Shown: positions 51,914-61,498, counted from the first letter of the stretch. The stretch is DNA of 64,000 nucleotides from Termitidicoccus mucosus (GCF_038725785.1 NZ_CP109796.1:1054001-1118000); one strand, 5' to 3'. The notes: generated by a model not told the origin, from the letters alone. Numbers and translations: made by a program.

Positions 51914-51926
51914 TTGCAAGCAATCA
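51911..51926. repeat. 16-bp palindrome at the UroD-like stop codon
   Basis: TGATTGC-AA-GCAATCA is a perfect inverted repeat that includes the stop codon. No T-tract follows. Could be a terminator element or operator. Confidence 0.3.
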
Positions 51927-52286
51927 ATGACATGTGGTTTCGAGATTTCATGCATTGGGAGTCATCCCTGCCGCAGATCTGGCGCGTCACGGTGGTCGCC
52001 ATGATCCGGCGAGGGATCGACCAAAAAGGTGAGGATACTGTGCCAGGATCTAGGTTCCCCAATAGGGATTTTTCGTGGCCGAAGTGTGCTGGGCGACCGG
52101 CAGCGGCGCGACATGACATTTCCGTGTGGCCGTGAGCCCCACCGGTTTTATCTCACGATGCAGAAAACCCGGTGATGCGTCGATGCCTCCCTGTCGGTGA
52201 TTCACCTGAAAAACCTTGGCAGCCCTGGTCTCCAAAACCTCCCTTGCCTGAACGCCGTTCCGCTCCGTGAGCAACCGCGTTTCGCT
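51927..52286. other. Gap between convergent UroD-like genes
   Basis: No gene is supported. Short frames on both strands have no recognisable motif and no ribosome-binding site. Confidence 0.4.
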
Positions 52287-53345
52287 TTATCCGCCCCAAT
52301 TGCGGACAGTCTTTATCATTGCGAGTATGTTCTCCACCGGTGTCCCGGCTTGGACATTGTGGCAGGAACAACAAATATAACCGCCCCCCTGTCCCAATGT
52401 TTTCATGCATGTTCGGGTTTCGTTAACCACGTCTGAAACACTCCCCCTTGGGAGAATTTCCTGATTCTCCACGCCACCGTGGAAAACGAGGTCTTGCCCA
52501 TGTGTGTTCTTCAGCTTCAACCTGTCCATCCCGGCGCAGACATGCTGGATTGGGTTCAGTATGTCTATGCCGCAGTCGATCAGTCCGGGAATCAGGGGGG
52601 CCACCGCGCCATCGGTATGATACAGCACCTTTTTCCCGTATTGATGGATAAGATCGCACCAGCGCTTCAATCTGCCCCGGAAATGACGCTCCCAGGCGTC
52701 AAGTGAAACCAAAAGGCTCTCCTGCGTCCCCATGTCGTCACTGATAAAAATGATATCCAAGCTATCTCCGAGTGCCTGGAGCATTCGTTCAAGCATCGCG
52801 GTCTGGATGGCATCGATTTTGTCAAGCGCCGCCTCCAAAAAATCCGGCTCCGTCAAAATGTCCATGAGCGCGTTTTCGAGACCGCGCATCTGGCAGTATA
52901 TTTCAAAATGGGATATCCAAGGGCCAATGGTCGCGAAATCATACGATCTCGCCCTCCCGGCCAGCGCCCTGGCCCCATTGTAATCAAACAGATCCGGATT
53001 GGGCCACGATGGATAATCGGCCAGCTGCCGGAGATCGGCATATCCCGCAAGGGGCGGATTGATATATTCTTGATAGGTGGCCAGCCCGGCCTTGACCTGG
53101 CGGGTCGGCACGCCCCAAGGGTTGGTTCCATCGCCGTCATCCGGGTCCGGAAAACGCCCGTCATATCCGGGGAAAACCCATGCAATCTTGTCGATTCCAA
53201 GCGCGCGATACACCTCAAATTCATCTTGCAAAGATGTATATGATCTGAGCGTGTCCAGCACCTCAGGCACGCACCAGAGATCGACCGGCGGACGATCGAC
53301 GGATTGACGGTTTAGCGTGGAAAGGATTCGTTCCTGTGAAGTCAT
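52287..53345 (-). CDS. Uroporphyrinogen decarboxylase-family protein, paralogue
   Basis: A 352-residue protein from MTSQERILSTLNRQ. It shares the UroD/MtaA-type layout: RPPVDLWCVPEVLDTLRSY, FISDDMGTQESLL, VLYHTDGAVAPLIPGLIDCG, VFHGGVENQEILPRGSVSDV and GGYICCSCHNVQAGTPVEN. Here the HTDG segment lacks the Cys of the HSC motif, while the later segment has three Cys, the opposite of its neighbour at 50882. It is convergent with that gene. Function uncertain; corrinoid methyl transfer or a non-catalytic role is possible. Confidence 0.72.
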   Translation of the reverse strand: MTSQERILSTLNRQSVDRPPVDLWCVPEVLDTLRSYTSLQDEFEVYRALGIDKIAWVFPGYDGRFPDPDDGDGTNPWGVPTRQVKAGLATYQEYINPPLAGYADLRQLADYPSWPNPDLFDYNGARALAGRARSYDFATIGPWISHFEIYCQMRGLENALMDILTEPDFLEAALDKIDAIQTAMLERMLQALGDSLDIIFISDDMGTQESLLVSLDAWERHFRGRLKRWCDLIHQYGKKVLYHTDGAVAPLIPGLIDCGIDILNPIQHVCAGMDRLKLKNTHGQDLVFHGGVENQEILPRGSVSDVVNETRTCMKTLGQGGGYICCSCHNVQAGTPVENILAMIKTVRNWGG

Positions 53346-53397
53346 GTGCTGGAATAATCGGACGGGCGATATCTGTATAACAGCTAGCGCCGGAATT

Positions 53398-55503
53398 TCA
53401 CGGGTGCTTGCCGGATTCGGCTTTGGGCTTGGGCTGCCAAAGCGACACGCAGGAAGTGGTCTGGCCGTCACCCACCCTCGCGCGTGCCTTCAGTTTGAAT
53501 TCCTTCGTTTCCAGAGAGGTGCGGATGGAAACCGGAACCACGGCCTTCCCCATCGGCCCGATAGCCACGGATGGAGAAGACACGATCACCTCGGCGCCGG
53601 TCGCGGGTTCAAAATGAATCGTCCCCTCAATTTTCCGGTCGCTGAAATTATAGACTTCCATTTGGAGATTCACGGTTTCCCCAGGGGTAAAACGATAGGC
53701 GGCCGGCGCCCAGTTCGTGGCCAGAAAGTCAAAGTTTTCAAGCGGTTCGTCGAGCCGTTGGATAATCCGGTCGCGATCAATCACGCCGAATAATACCACA
53801 TCAAAAACACAATCGTCGGGGTAGTTCATTTCCTTGACGCCCCCGGAGACGGTTGCCGGCTTCTCGATGCGATCACTCCAATCGACGGATTTGAGATAAA
53901 CGGGCATTCGACCGACCGAGATTTTCCCCCGACTGGTGTCAATCCGGCTCCCCATAACATTGATCGCCTCGACTCCTTCGAATTTTCTTATGTCGAGCGT
54001 TTCGGGCTCGCCCTCCTCCTTCCACACCATGGCGACCTGCTCCCGCCTGCCGGGGCCCGGACCGGTGCCGAAAACATATCCCTGCAACCTGCCGAAACGC
54101 AGATCCCCTTGGTATTCGGCTTTGCCCAAAGTCGAGGTCATGACGGCGAGCGCGACGTAGGCGGGATAAGGCGTCCAGTCCGCGCGGACGAGACCTGTTT
54201 GTAATGAGCCTTTCGTCTGCCCGAAATACGGGCGGAGTATGAACCACCCGATGCGATCCACTCCGCCGACAATGTATTCGGCGTAGGCACGCACGAGATA
54301 GTGCGTCTGCCCTTCATGGGCTTTTTCAAAACTTATCTTCTCCGCGCTCCGCCTCCACAACGCGCCAATCTCGGATATCCATTTTTCCTTGTTCCGAAAC
54401 CCGTGCCGGAACGCCTCCCTGGGATGGATTTCGGCCTGCGCCTGAAATTTCCCCGCGGTGAAAGGCGCGTAGGCGTGATAGTCATACGCGTCCAGATAAT
54501 GCGTGAGCTCGTTTTCCCAAAGTATTTCGTTAAACACATTGGGGGAGCGGGCAAATGGTCCATTCGAAACGAGCGGCCCGTTTGGGACGGATTTCATGCC
54601 CAGGGCAATCGCCTTGGCCATTGCCGTGTAGTGGTCGGGAGTGCCTCCCCCAAAATGGGCGATATCCTGTTCGTTCCAAAGCTCCCATCCAAATACCCGC
54701 CCTTTGTAGTGCCTCGCGACTTCCATTCCATAGCGATGGGCGGCCAGTAGATCGTCAGGAAAACGCACAAGATCGTCGCGCCGCGTCCAGTTCGGGCTTC
54801 TTTGAAAGACGCACATCACTTCCAATCCGCGGCTGGCATAGGCATCCATCACATTGTCAAAGTGATTCCAGTTGAACTGGTCCGGATTCGGATTCACCCG
54901 TGGCCAATCAAATCGTTCGCGACACCAAGCCACCCCGGCGGCCGAGGCCAGTTCCGCGGATAATTCCAAGTATTTCCGCTCATACGCGGAGACGGCGGTG
55001 TCCAATCCGAACTGCGGCGCGCGTCTTTCCGGAGGAAGCGGCCTTGGAATCACCGCAAACGTCAAAAACCGCGCCTGATCCAATATTTGCTCTGGATTCG
55101 CGGCATACCCGATTTTGAGAGAACTGTCGCCGGGCTCGGCGGAGAACCCCACGCGATACCATCCCAAGCCCGGCACCCTGGGCTTTAGGCAGATGCCGGT
55201 TTTGCCCTCAGCTTGATGAATCCGGGCCATCCCCTGATCAATACGATTGCCCCAAAAGTCGCACACTTCATAAGCCAGTTGGCGTCCATCCAGCGTCGTG
55301 GCACTCGTGCGGACAGAAATCTCCAGCACCACCGGCTGATCCGATGTAAAAATAAAATAATCCGTGATTTTTACCGGCACGTTCTCGGCCGGCCCCAAAA
55401 CAATCGACTCCTCCGCTGCGCGCACGGACATTGCAAGCATGGCGGATAAAACCATGCAAAGGTGGATCAGAATCCCGGATAACTTTATTAGTTTATAGTT
55501 CAT
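53398..55503 (-). CDS. Secreted clan-A-type putative glycosidase, paralogue 2
   Basis: A 701-residue protein from MNYKLIKLSGILIHLC, with signal peptide core LIHLCMVLSAMLAMSV. The N-terminal beta-sandwich and TIM-barrel-like core match the paralogues at 44676 and 55930 but are more divergent. Likely acid/base is Glu278 in WELWNEQD and nucleophile Glu378 in WISEIG; YLDAYDYHAYAP corresponds to the usual His/Tyr segment. A C-terminal beta-sandwich (NEW3-like; YRFTPGETVNLQMEVYNFSD) ends the protein without NHL or sorting tail. It is on the same strand as paralogue 3, 426 bases away. Substrate unknown. Confidence 0.7.
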   Translation of the reverse strand: MNYKLIKLSGILIHLCMVLSAMLAMSVRAAEESIVLGPAENVPVKITDYFIFTSDQPVVLEISVRTSATTLDGRQLAYEVCDFWGNRIDQGMARIHQAEGKTGICLKPRVPGLGWYRVGFSAEPGDSSLKIGYAANPEQILDQARFLTFAVIPRPLPPERRAPQFGLDTAVSAYERKYLELSAELASAAGVAWCRERFDWPRVNPNPDQFNWNHFDNVMDAYASRGLEVMCVFQRSPNWTRRDDLVRFPDDLLAAHRYGMEVARHYKGRVFGWELWNEQDIAHFGGGTPDHYTAMAKAIALGMKSVPNGPLVSNGPFARSPNVFNEILWENELTHYLDAYDYHAYAPFTAGKFQAQAEIHPREAFRHGFRNKEKWISEIGALWRRSAEKISFEKAHEGQTHYLVRAYAEYIVGGVDRIGWFILRPYFGQTKGSLQTGLVRADWTPYPAYVALAVMTSTLGKAEYQGDLRFGRLQGYVFGTGPGPGRREQVAMVWKEEGEPETLDIRKFEGVEAINVMGSRIDTSRGKISVGRMPVYLKSVDWSDRIEKPATVSGGVKEMNYPDDCVFDVVLFGVIDRDRIIQRLDEPLENFDFLATNWAPAAYRFTPGETVNLQMEVYNFSDRKIEGTIHFEPATGAEVIVSSPSVAIGPMGKAVVPVSIRTSLETKEFKLKARARVGDGQTTSCVSLWQPKPKAESGKHP

Positions 55504-55929
55504 TGGATTTTTTGTAAAACGCCTTGCAAACAGCTCATCCAAGCCGCCGCTCCGATTGAACGCCAAAGAATTTGACGCCTGCATCGAAGGATGGTGGCTC
55601 CGGTGCAATGTTTGAGGCAGTGCGGGTATATGATGATGTGAGGCATGAGGCAGCAAAATGCGCACCCTGATTTTGGGTCACGCTCAATGCTTCAACTCAG
55701 CATTTTTCTCCAATGCTTTCGACAAGATTCTGGTGGAATCAAATAGAAGCCAATCTCGAAAATGCGCAACCCGGTTGCCTGATAATCCAATTTCTCTGTC
55801 ATGAACAATCTTGCGCACGGCGGTGTATGGCCGGGCCAACTTGGCAGACGGATAATGACGGTGCCGGCAAATCGTTCGTCGCCAAAACGCCCCCGTTTCA
55901 TGCAAAATGCCATCACTGGCACCCCGACA
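55504..55929. other. Gap between two paralogues
   Basis: No gene is supported. Minus-strand frames here overlap each other without a recognisable domain. A decayed fragment is possible but I cannot name it. Confidence 0.35.
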
Positions 55930-58218
55930 TTAATTCTCTTTATGAGTCCAGCGCGAGACACTCGGGGAAACAGGTAGATGATCAAATTCGGCCTGCCAGA
56001 TCCAATAATGCCCTGGAGTGATATCCTTTCCGACTTGATATCCATCACCGGAATTGCGGGCGGCCTTGACTGACAATGGGACGGCCACTTTTTGTCCCGC
56101 AGGAATCTCCACTTCAAAGGTGTTTTCGCTCGCGATAAATCCGGCGGGGGGACGAAACCAGACTTTGCCCCGGGAGGCCGAGGAGCCGAAATTATAAATG
56201 TTCAGAGTCACGGGGATGTTTTCGCCGGTTCTGAACATATATCCCCTCGGCGCCCAATTGGCCAGGAGATCATCCCAGTTTTCATAGACGATACCACCTG
56301 TCTCGACCATCCCCCGGGGATACTCTGGCTGGAGGACGATGTTGCGCTGCATGGAAACGCGGGAATGGCTCGTCCCGGGCGCCACAGGTTTCAGGACGCC
56401 ATGCGGCATAAAATCCGGCCTTCCTCGCCAGCCCGGATTCCGAACATAGGCCATGTATCCCCGGGTTGAGACTGTGACAGCGCCATTTTGCTCGCGCAAT
56501 GGGATATCATTCCCCATCACATCGAAAGCCAAGGAACCGGGGGCCACGGGTGGAAGCGTGACCACATCCTCGCCTTGCGATGCGAGGACTACGGCAACCT
56601 CATCGCCGCCATCATCGAATATATAACAACGTCCTGTATTTTCCGGGCTTCCCTGTTTGTCCCGGCCAGCCGTCATGCTTCCCAAAAATCTGCCGGCGCC
56701 AAGCTGTTTGCACATGACGGCAAATGCCGGGTAGGCCGGCACCGGTGAAAGCCTGCTGTCCACCATGCCCCATTGGCTGGGCTTGGGAGTGTATTTGCTG
56801 ATATAAGGACGTATCATAAACCAGAACACGGGTTTGATGTCCTGTTGAATCGCAGTCATGTAGGTCTCGCATAACTGCCTGAGTTGCGCCGATAAGGCGG
56901 GCATGGGCTTGGGCACCGTATTCCGGGCATAGGCCAGACTCGTTTCGGTAAGCCAGATAGCTCGCCCGGAAAGTCCCATCATATCGGCGGCATTGAGATG
57001 GGTGTCCACCACCTGCTGAAAGCGTCCGCCGACAACCGGATGATAGGTGTGGAAATTGTAGGCGTCGAGGTAAGGCGCGATATCATTGGCCTTGAGCAGA
57101 CTGGCATAACCTCCCACTTGCGGATCGCGCGCAAATGCCGCGAGCAGAACGAGCGGGCGCGCCGCCCCGATGGATTCCGCACCGGCCGAAAAACCGAGCG
57201 AGAGCGCCTTCGTCATCGCCGCATAGCGATCAGGAGTTTCGGTGGTGTAATGCGCAATATCAGGTTCATTCCACGTTTCCCACGCCTTGACCAGCGGGCC
57301 AAACGTTGCCGCCGCCTCCCGGGCGAAGCCATATGCCACGGTGAGGTCTTCCGGAAACGCGGGTTTGCCCTCCGCATGAGGATGCGTCCACAAAGGAGCG
57401 CGCTGGATCAGAACCGAAACGTTTATTCCGAGACGCGCAAGCATTTCGATTTCATGTTTGCGGCGGCTCCAGTCGAACTCACCCGGCGAGGGGTTCGCCC
57501 GCTCCCACGATATGATCTCCCGCGCCCAGCTTGCGCCCGAACAACGGGTGATCTCGACTTGGGCGGAAATCGGACAAAAGGGCTGGGGCAACAAGGCGCT
57601 CATTACCCCGAATGGCGTTTCCATATCCGCCTCAGTTCCGATCAAATTACGCGGCTCCGGCAGGCGCGCGAAAGCAAGAAAATCATAGTTCTCGGCCGAA
57701 TTTGCCACCCCAGGTTTGCGCTTAAGCAACACCTCCCGCCCATTGATTCTTAGGGTGAGTTCGATGCAAAACCAGCCGAGCTTTTGGACGCGCGGCGTGA
57801 TGACATACTCATATTGGAATTCTGGCGGACTATTGGAATGCGTTCCGGCTTGAGTCGCAGGCTGGATGTCCACGCCTCCCGCCACCTGCGACCAGAAATC
57901 GAAAACCTTGCCCTCAAGTTGCATGCTGCCGGTTGGGAATGATGCAGGACCAGCGTCCCCGGCCTCCATATCCGACCCGTCCGACGGCAGCAGCCTGATT
58001 CGCATGGCCACCTTTTCGCCGGGAAGGAAAAACGCCTTGAACCATGAGCGACCTTCGGATGTCACGGGCTCGAACCAAACCACCGAGGGCGATGCGGTGG
58101 ATGCCTTCATGGCAAATCCGCCTGAAAGCACACCGGCCGCAATGACCGTGAGCAGGCGAGAAATGACCGGAATGATATTTCGGGTTGGAGGAACGGAAGC
58201 AATTTTCAGGGTATTCAT
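55930..58218 (-). CDS. Secreted clan-A-type putative glycosidase, paralogue 3
   Basis: A 762-residue protein from MNTLKIASVPPTRNII, with leader RLLTVIAAGVLSGGFAMKAS. It is the closest relative of the N-terminal half of the 1322-residue protein: shared segments are LPQPFCPISAQVEITR, KAWETWNEPDIAHYT, APYLDAYNFHTYHP, IWLTETSLAYARNTVPKP and KPSQWGMVDSRLSPVPAYPA. Likely acid/base is Glu318 (WNEPD) and nucleophile is Glu425 (WLTETS). A C-terminal beta-sandwich (YMFRTGENIPVTLNIYNFGS) follows. It has no NHL propeller or sorting tail. GH39/GH5-like chemistry is inferred from the two Glu motifs. Confidence 0.72.
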   Translation of the reverse strand: MNTLKIASVPPTRNIIPVISRLLTVIAAGVLSGGFAMKASTASPSVVWFEPVTSEGRSWFKAFFLPGEKVAMRIRLLPSDGSDMEAGDAGPASFPTGSMQLEGKVFDFWSQVAGGVDIQPATQAGTHSNSPPEFQYEYVITPRVQKLGWFCIELTLRINGREVLLKRKPGVANSAENYDFLAFARLPEPRNLIGTEADMETPFGVMSALLPQPFCPISAQVEITRCSGASWAREIISWERANPSPGEFDWSRRKHEIEMLARLGINVSVLIQRAPLWTHPHAEGKPAFPEDLTVAYGFAREAAATFGPLVKAWETWNEPDIAHYTTETPDRYAAMTKALSLGFSAGAESIGAARPLVLLAAFARDPQVGGYASLLKANDIAPYLDAYNFHTYHPVVGGRFQQVVDTHLNAADMMGLSGRAIWLTETSLAYARNTVPKPMPALSAQLRQLCETYMTAIQQDIKPVFWFMIRPYISKYTPKPSQWGMVDSRLSPVPAYPAFAVMCKQLGAGRFLGSMTAGRDKQGSPENTGRCYIFDDGGDEVAVVLASQGEDVVTLPPVAPGSLAFDVMGNDIPLREQNGAVTVSTRGYMAYVRNPGWRGRPDFMPHGVLKPVAPGTSHSRVSMQRNIVLQPEYPRGMVETGGIVYENWDDLLANWAPRGYMFRTGENIPVTLNIYNFGSSASRGKVWFRPPAGFIASENTFEVEIPAGQKVAVPLSVKAARNSGDGYQVGKDITPGHYWIWQAEFDHLPVSPSVSRWTHKEN

Positions 58219-58321
58219 TTTCACATGGTCTTTCAAAACACGGGAGCGTGGTGTTGAGTGGCGAAAACTTGTTCAAAATCCAGAAGATCGGGCCAATTAT
58301 ATCAACATTTTTGCCTGCGAC

Positions 58322-59359
58322 TCATCCGGTTTTTATCCATCCCTTGACCACGTTGCCGTCCGAGGCAAAAGCATCGGCATACTGATCCAGGCGCCATGAG
58401 TGCGTCATCAGTCTTTCGGCCGGGATCAACCCGCGACGAATAAGGTCACATACCCATGCATAGGCCAGATGCTCCTCCGCCGGGGGACGCAGGATGTTGA
58501 CCGTCGCAGGACCGGTGGAGAAATCCAACGCCGCATAGCATTGCCCTTCCGGCACGCCATAAATCGCGATCACTCCACCGTCCCGCACGAGCGAAAGTCC
58601 GAGTTGCAGTTGGTCCGGCTTCCCTACCGCGTCGATAAAGAAATCCGCCTTGGCGCCGGCATTGAGCTCAGTCAGACGTTGAAGAATCGGGATGCTCGTA
58701 TCTGTAATATTGATCGTAGCTGTCGCCCCCAGTTCACGGGCGAGTCGCAAGCGTTCGTCGCGCCGCCCCAGGATTATTGTCCGTCGGGCGCCTCCAAGCA
58801 TGCACCAAATCACAATGCCCAACCCCGCGATGCCCGTGCCGGAGACACAAACGTTCTTGCCAGAAACAGATGGCAGGTGGCGAAACCAGCTTGCTGTTTC
58901 CGCCAGGGAAATTGCCAGAATAGCTTGGGGCAATTCCATTGCCCGGGGAACAGTTTGCTGGCGCTGCGCCGTATAGTCCTCCAGCAAGGACGCGTCGCCA
59001 TCCGCAGCCATGGCGAGGCGGTCGCGGACAATGCCGTATTCGGCAAATCCACCCCACCCGCTGGCCATACCGCCTTGAACGGTTCCCGGCCAGATCGCAA
59101 CAGGGCGCGTAACCAGATCGCCGATCCTGAAACTGCTCACACGCGCCCCGTTTTCCAGAATCTCGCCAATGGCTTCGTGGCCCAATACGGCGGGATAGGC
59201 GTCATGGTAAGGCTGCCTGCCTCTGATGATTTCCCGGTCAGTCGTGCCGCACACCCCGCAGCCGCGTATTCTCACCAAAGCGTCATAATCCCCCGGAACG
59301 GGGGCGGGGATGTCACGCAATTCCAAGTTTCCCGGTTTTGACACAACAAGTGCTTTCAT
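58322..59359 (-). CDS. Zinc-dependent medium-chain alcohol dehydrogenase
   Basis: A 345-residue MDR enzyme. Catalytic zinc ligands are Cys37 in GCGVCGTTD and His61-Glu62 in VLGHEAIGE. The coenzyme motif is VCVSGTGIAGLGIVIWCMLG. The four-Cys structural zinc lobe of classical ADHs is absent. It would oxidise or reduce a sugar alcohol or related polyol with NAD(P). It lies 23 bases after the next MDR gene on the same strand, likely an operon divergent from the AraC regulator. Confidence 0.85.
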   Translation of the reverse strand: MKALVVSKPGNLELRDIPAPVPGDYDALVRIRGCGVCGTTDREIIRGRQPYHDAYPAVLGHEAIGEILENGARVSSFRIGDLVTRPVAIWPGTVQGGMASGWGGFAEYGIVRDRLAMAADGDASLLEDYTAQRQQTVPRAMELPQAILAISLAETASWFRHLPSVSGKNVCVSGTGIAGLGIVIWCMLGGARRTIILGRRDERLRLARELGATATINITDTSIPILQRLTELNAGAKADFFIDAVGKPDQLQLGLSLVRDGGVIAIYGVPEGQCYAALDFSTGPATVNILRPPAEEHLAYAWVCDLIRRGLIPAERLMTHSWRLDQYADAFASDGNVVKGWIKTG

Positions 59360-59382
59360 ATTATTTTAAAGGAGTCCTGTTG

Positions 59383-60411
59383 TTATTCAGCCCAATCGAA
59401 CATCACGCCAAGAAAATCTTCCGAGCCCGCGCCAATCATCCTGTAGATTTCCGGGGCCTTTTCCGGACAGATTCGGTGGGTGATGAGATTGCTGGTCTTT
59501 AGGTGCCCGTCGGCTATCCATTGCAACACCGCCCTGACCGCGGGGCTGGAAAAAGAGCAGGGTGCGTGGCAGGTGGGCAGGCGCTGGTGCAGGGCGTTAA
59601 GATCAAGCGGTGTGGGCGGCGGATACCACCCTTGCAGGATGAATTTCCCCCGCATGCGAAGCAGCGGAAACAGTGAGTTGATGACCGGCGCAGAACTGGT
59701 GGTGTCGATAATAATGTCGTATCCATGAGGTGCGATCCGGTCCGAAATTTCGCCGACATTCTGCTTGGCGGCGTCGATGATCCAATCCGCTCCGTTGTCG
59801 CCCGCGATTTTGAGCCGCGCGGACACGCGGTCCATCACCCCGACCTCCGCCCCCTTCAAGCGGCATATTTGCGCGGCGAACTGGCCGATCACCCCGAGTC
59901 CGGCTACCAGAACCCTGGCCCCGGCAGGAATGCCTGCCATCTCAATGCCTCGCATGGCGACGGCACCCAGTCCGGCAAGGATGACATTCTTCATCTCCGG
60001 CGAGCCGGGAATCTTTACACAACGGTGCACATCCAGCGTGTCCGCCGAAAAATCGATCCCATTGCACACATCCACAACGGCGTGCGACAAGTGCGTCGCC
60101 ATCCAACTCGCGCCGTCAAACTCGCCGGCAAGCTTGCTGGTAGAATAATAGACCATGTCGCCCTTCCGGTAGCCGCGCGCCGCGGCGGCGGCGCCGGCTT
60201 CAATCACCCTCCCCGCCGCCATGTAACCGGGAACATTCGGGAAGCGGATTTCTCCGCGCTTGCCGAGCCATGCCCAACGTTCCGTTCCCACGGAGACACC
60301 GCTGGCCAGCGCCTCGACGAAGATGTCGGATTCCGCAAGCTCCGGAAGCGGAACCTTGCCCAGCGCCACGGTCTCCGGTCGGACAAAAATAATTGCATTT
60401 GCATTCATCAA
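59383..60411 (-). CDS. Medium-chain dehydrogenase without zinc ligands (BchC-like)
   Basis: A 342-residue MDR-fold protein. The N-terminal segment SGVSVGTERWAWLG replaces the zinc Cys motif, similar to SGIS.GTER in BchC-type proteins. FPNVPGYMAAGRVIEAG takes the place of the GHE zinc segment. The NAD(P) motif is RVLVAGLGVIGQFAAQICRL. It is therefore probably a zinc-independent oxidoreductase of unknown substrate. It is divergent from the AraC gene 95 bases away and precedes the zinc-type dehydrogenase by 23 bases. Confidence 0.75.
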   Translation of the reverse strand: MMNANAIIFVRPETVALGKVPLPELAESDIFVEALASGVSVGTERWAWLGKRGEIRFPNVPGYMAAGRVIEAGAAAAARGYRKGDMVYYSTSKLAGEFDGASWMATHLSHAVVDVCNGIDFSADTLDVHRCVKIPGSPEMKNVILAGLGAVAMRGIEMAGIPAGARVLVAGLGVIGQFAAQICRLKGAEVGVMDRVSARLKIAGDNGADWIIDAAKQNVGEISDRIAPHGYDIIIDTTSSAPVINSLFPLLRMRGKFILQGWYPPPTPLDLNALHQRLPTCHAPCSFSSPAVRAVLQWIADGHLKTSNLITHRICPEKAPEIYRMIGAGSEDFLGVMFDWAE

Positions 60412-60506
60412 TTTTAATTATTTATATCATCAACGATTAAATCCAGAGAGATAAAACTGCTTTTATTAGGACAAAAATAACCTTATCTGAGAAATTTCCA
60501 CCTATC
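60412..60506. promoter_or_regulatory. AT-rich divergent promoter region
   Basis: A 95-base AT-rich spacer between a dehydrogenase gene and the AraC regulator gene. It should hold both promoters. No perfect palindrome is evident. Confidence 0.45.
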
Positions 60507-61469
60507 ATGACAACATGGTTGAATCGGGTCGCCCCTCAACTCTCCATGCTCTGGCGCGGACGCTGGAAGGCCGGCGATGTCGAACCCGCCCGCTCCCTGT
60601 ATGACCACGAAATGGTCCTGGTCACAGAGGGTTCGTGCCTTATGAGAATCGGCAAACGCGAACGGGAGGTGCGGGCCGGCGAATATATTATTATTCCTCC
60701 GGACACCGTGCACGTGACCACCACCGGCGCGGACGGCGTGTATCGGTGGTGCGTGCACTTCGACTGGATTCCGGCATCACGCAAGGGTCCTCACAGATAT
60801 TGTTGTTATTACCCCAAGAGGCCGTCGCCGGCCAAAATATGCAGGGCGCCCTCGTTTGTGCCGACCGCGTTTTTTGAAGGATGCTGGCAGGCGGGCGGGC
60901 CGGTTTTGGGATTACTGGAAACACTGTTTCATCGCTGGCAGACGGGAAGACAGTTCGAACAAACCCTGTGCAGGGCGACATTCCTGGAACTTCTTGTCTG
61001 CCTGCTGTGGCCCCGGCAAAAGACACGCGTCCCTTATCGAAAAACACAAACGAAGGAGGGCTCAGCGATGGACTTGGCATGGGCGGTGAAAGACCTGCTG
61101 GATGGCGACAGTTTTGCCGTCGCCCCGGCGCGCGATGGGACGCATTCAACCAGCGCAAAAGCACAATGCGCGACCAAGGATAAAAACAGCGTTCAGGTCA
61201 AACTGGCATCACTGGGGTTTAGTTATCCTTACTTATGCCGGAGATTCAGGGAGAAATTCGGCGTCACTCCCGTCGAATACAAAACGGCGCGGCGACTGGA
61301 ATATGCAAAGGCATTATTGAGCAACCGGAAGTTGCCGGTGGCCGAAATCGCCGAAGCCGCGGGCTTTCGGGATCAAGGTTACTTCACTCGCAGGTTTCGG
61401 AGGCAGAATGGGATGACGCCATCGGCATTTCGGCGGGAGCACGCATCCATCCCTCCGCCCGTCCCATGA
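60507..61469 (+). CDS. AraC-family transcriptional regulator
   Basis: A 320-residue protein. The N-terminus is a cupin-like sensor (HEMVLVTEGSCLMRIGKRER; AGEYIIIPPDTVHVTTTGAD). The C-terminal double HTH has LASLGFSYPYLCRRFREKFG and VAEIAEAAGFRDQGYFTRRF, ending with NGMTPSAFRREH. It probably controls the divergent dehydrogenase pair and the downstream glycosidase gene in response to a sugar. Unlike the fragment at 18825, it is intact. Confidence 0.9.
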   Translation: MTTWLNRVAPQLSMLWRGRWKAGDVEPARSLYDHEMVLVTEGSCLMRIGKREREVRAGEYIIIPPDTVHVTTTGADGVYRWCVHFDWIPASRKGPHRYCCYYPKRPSPAKICRAPSFVPTAFFEGCWQAGGPVLGLLETLFHRWQTGRQFEQTLCRATFLELLVCLLWPRQKTRVPYRKTQTKEGSAMDLAWAVKDLLDGDSFAVAPARDGTHSTSAKAQCATKDKNSVQVKLASLGFSYPYLCRRFREKFGVTPVEYKTARRLEYAKALLSNRKLPVAEIAEAAGFRDQGYFTRRFRRQNGMTPSAFRREHASIPPPVP

Positions 61470-61498
61470 TCCTCCGGCCCTCTTTATTTGTTTGAGAA

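Noticed and set aside
50882-53345. HemE (haem biosynthesis) for the two UroD-like proteins
   Set aside because: Two divergent copies in a glycan locus without haem genes; the zinc-like residues fit methyltransferase relatives better.
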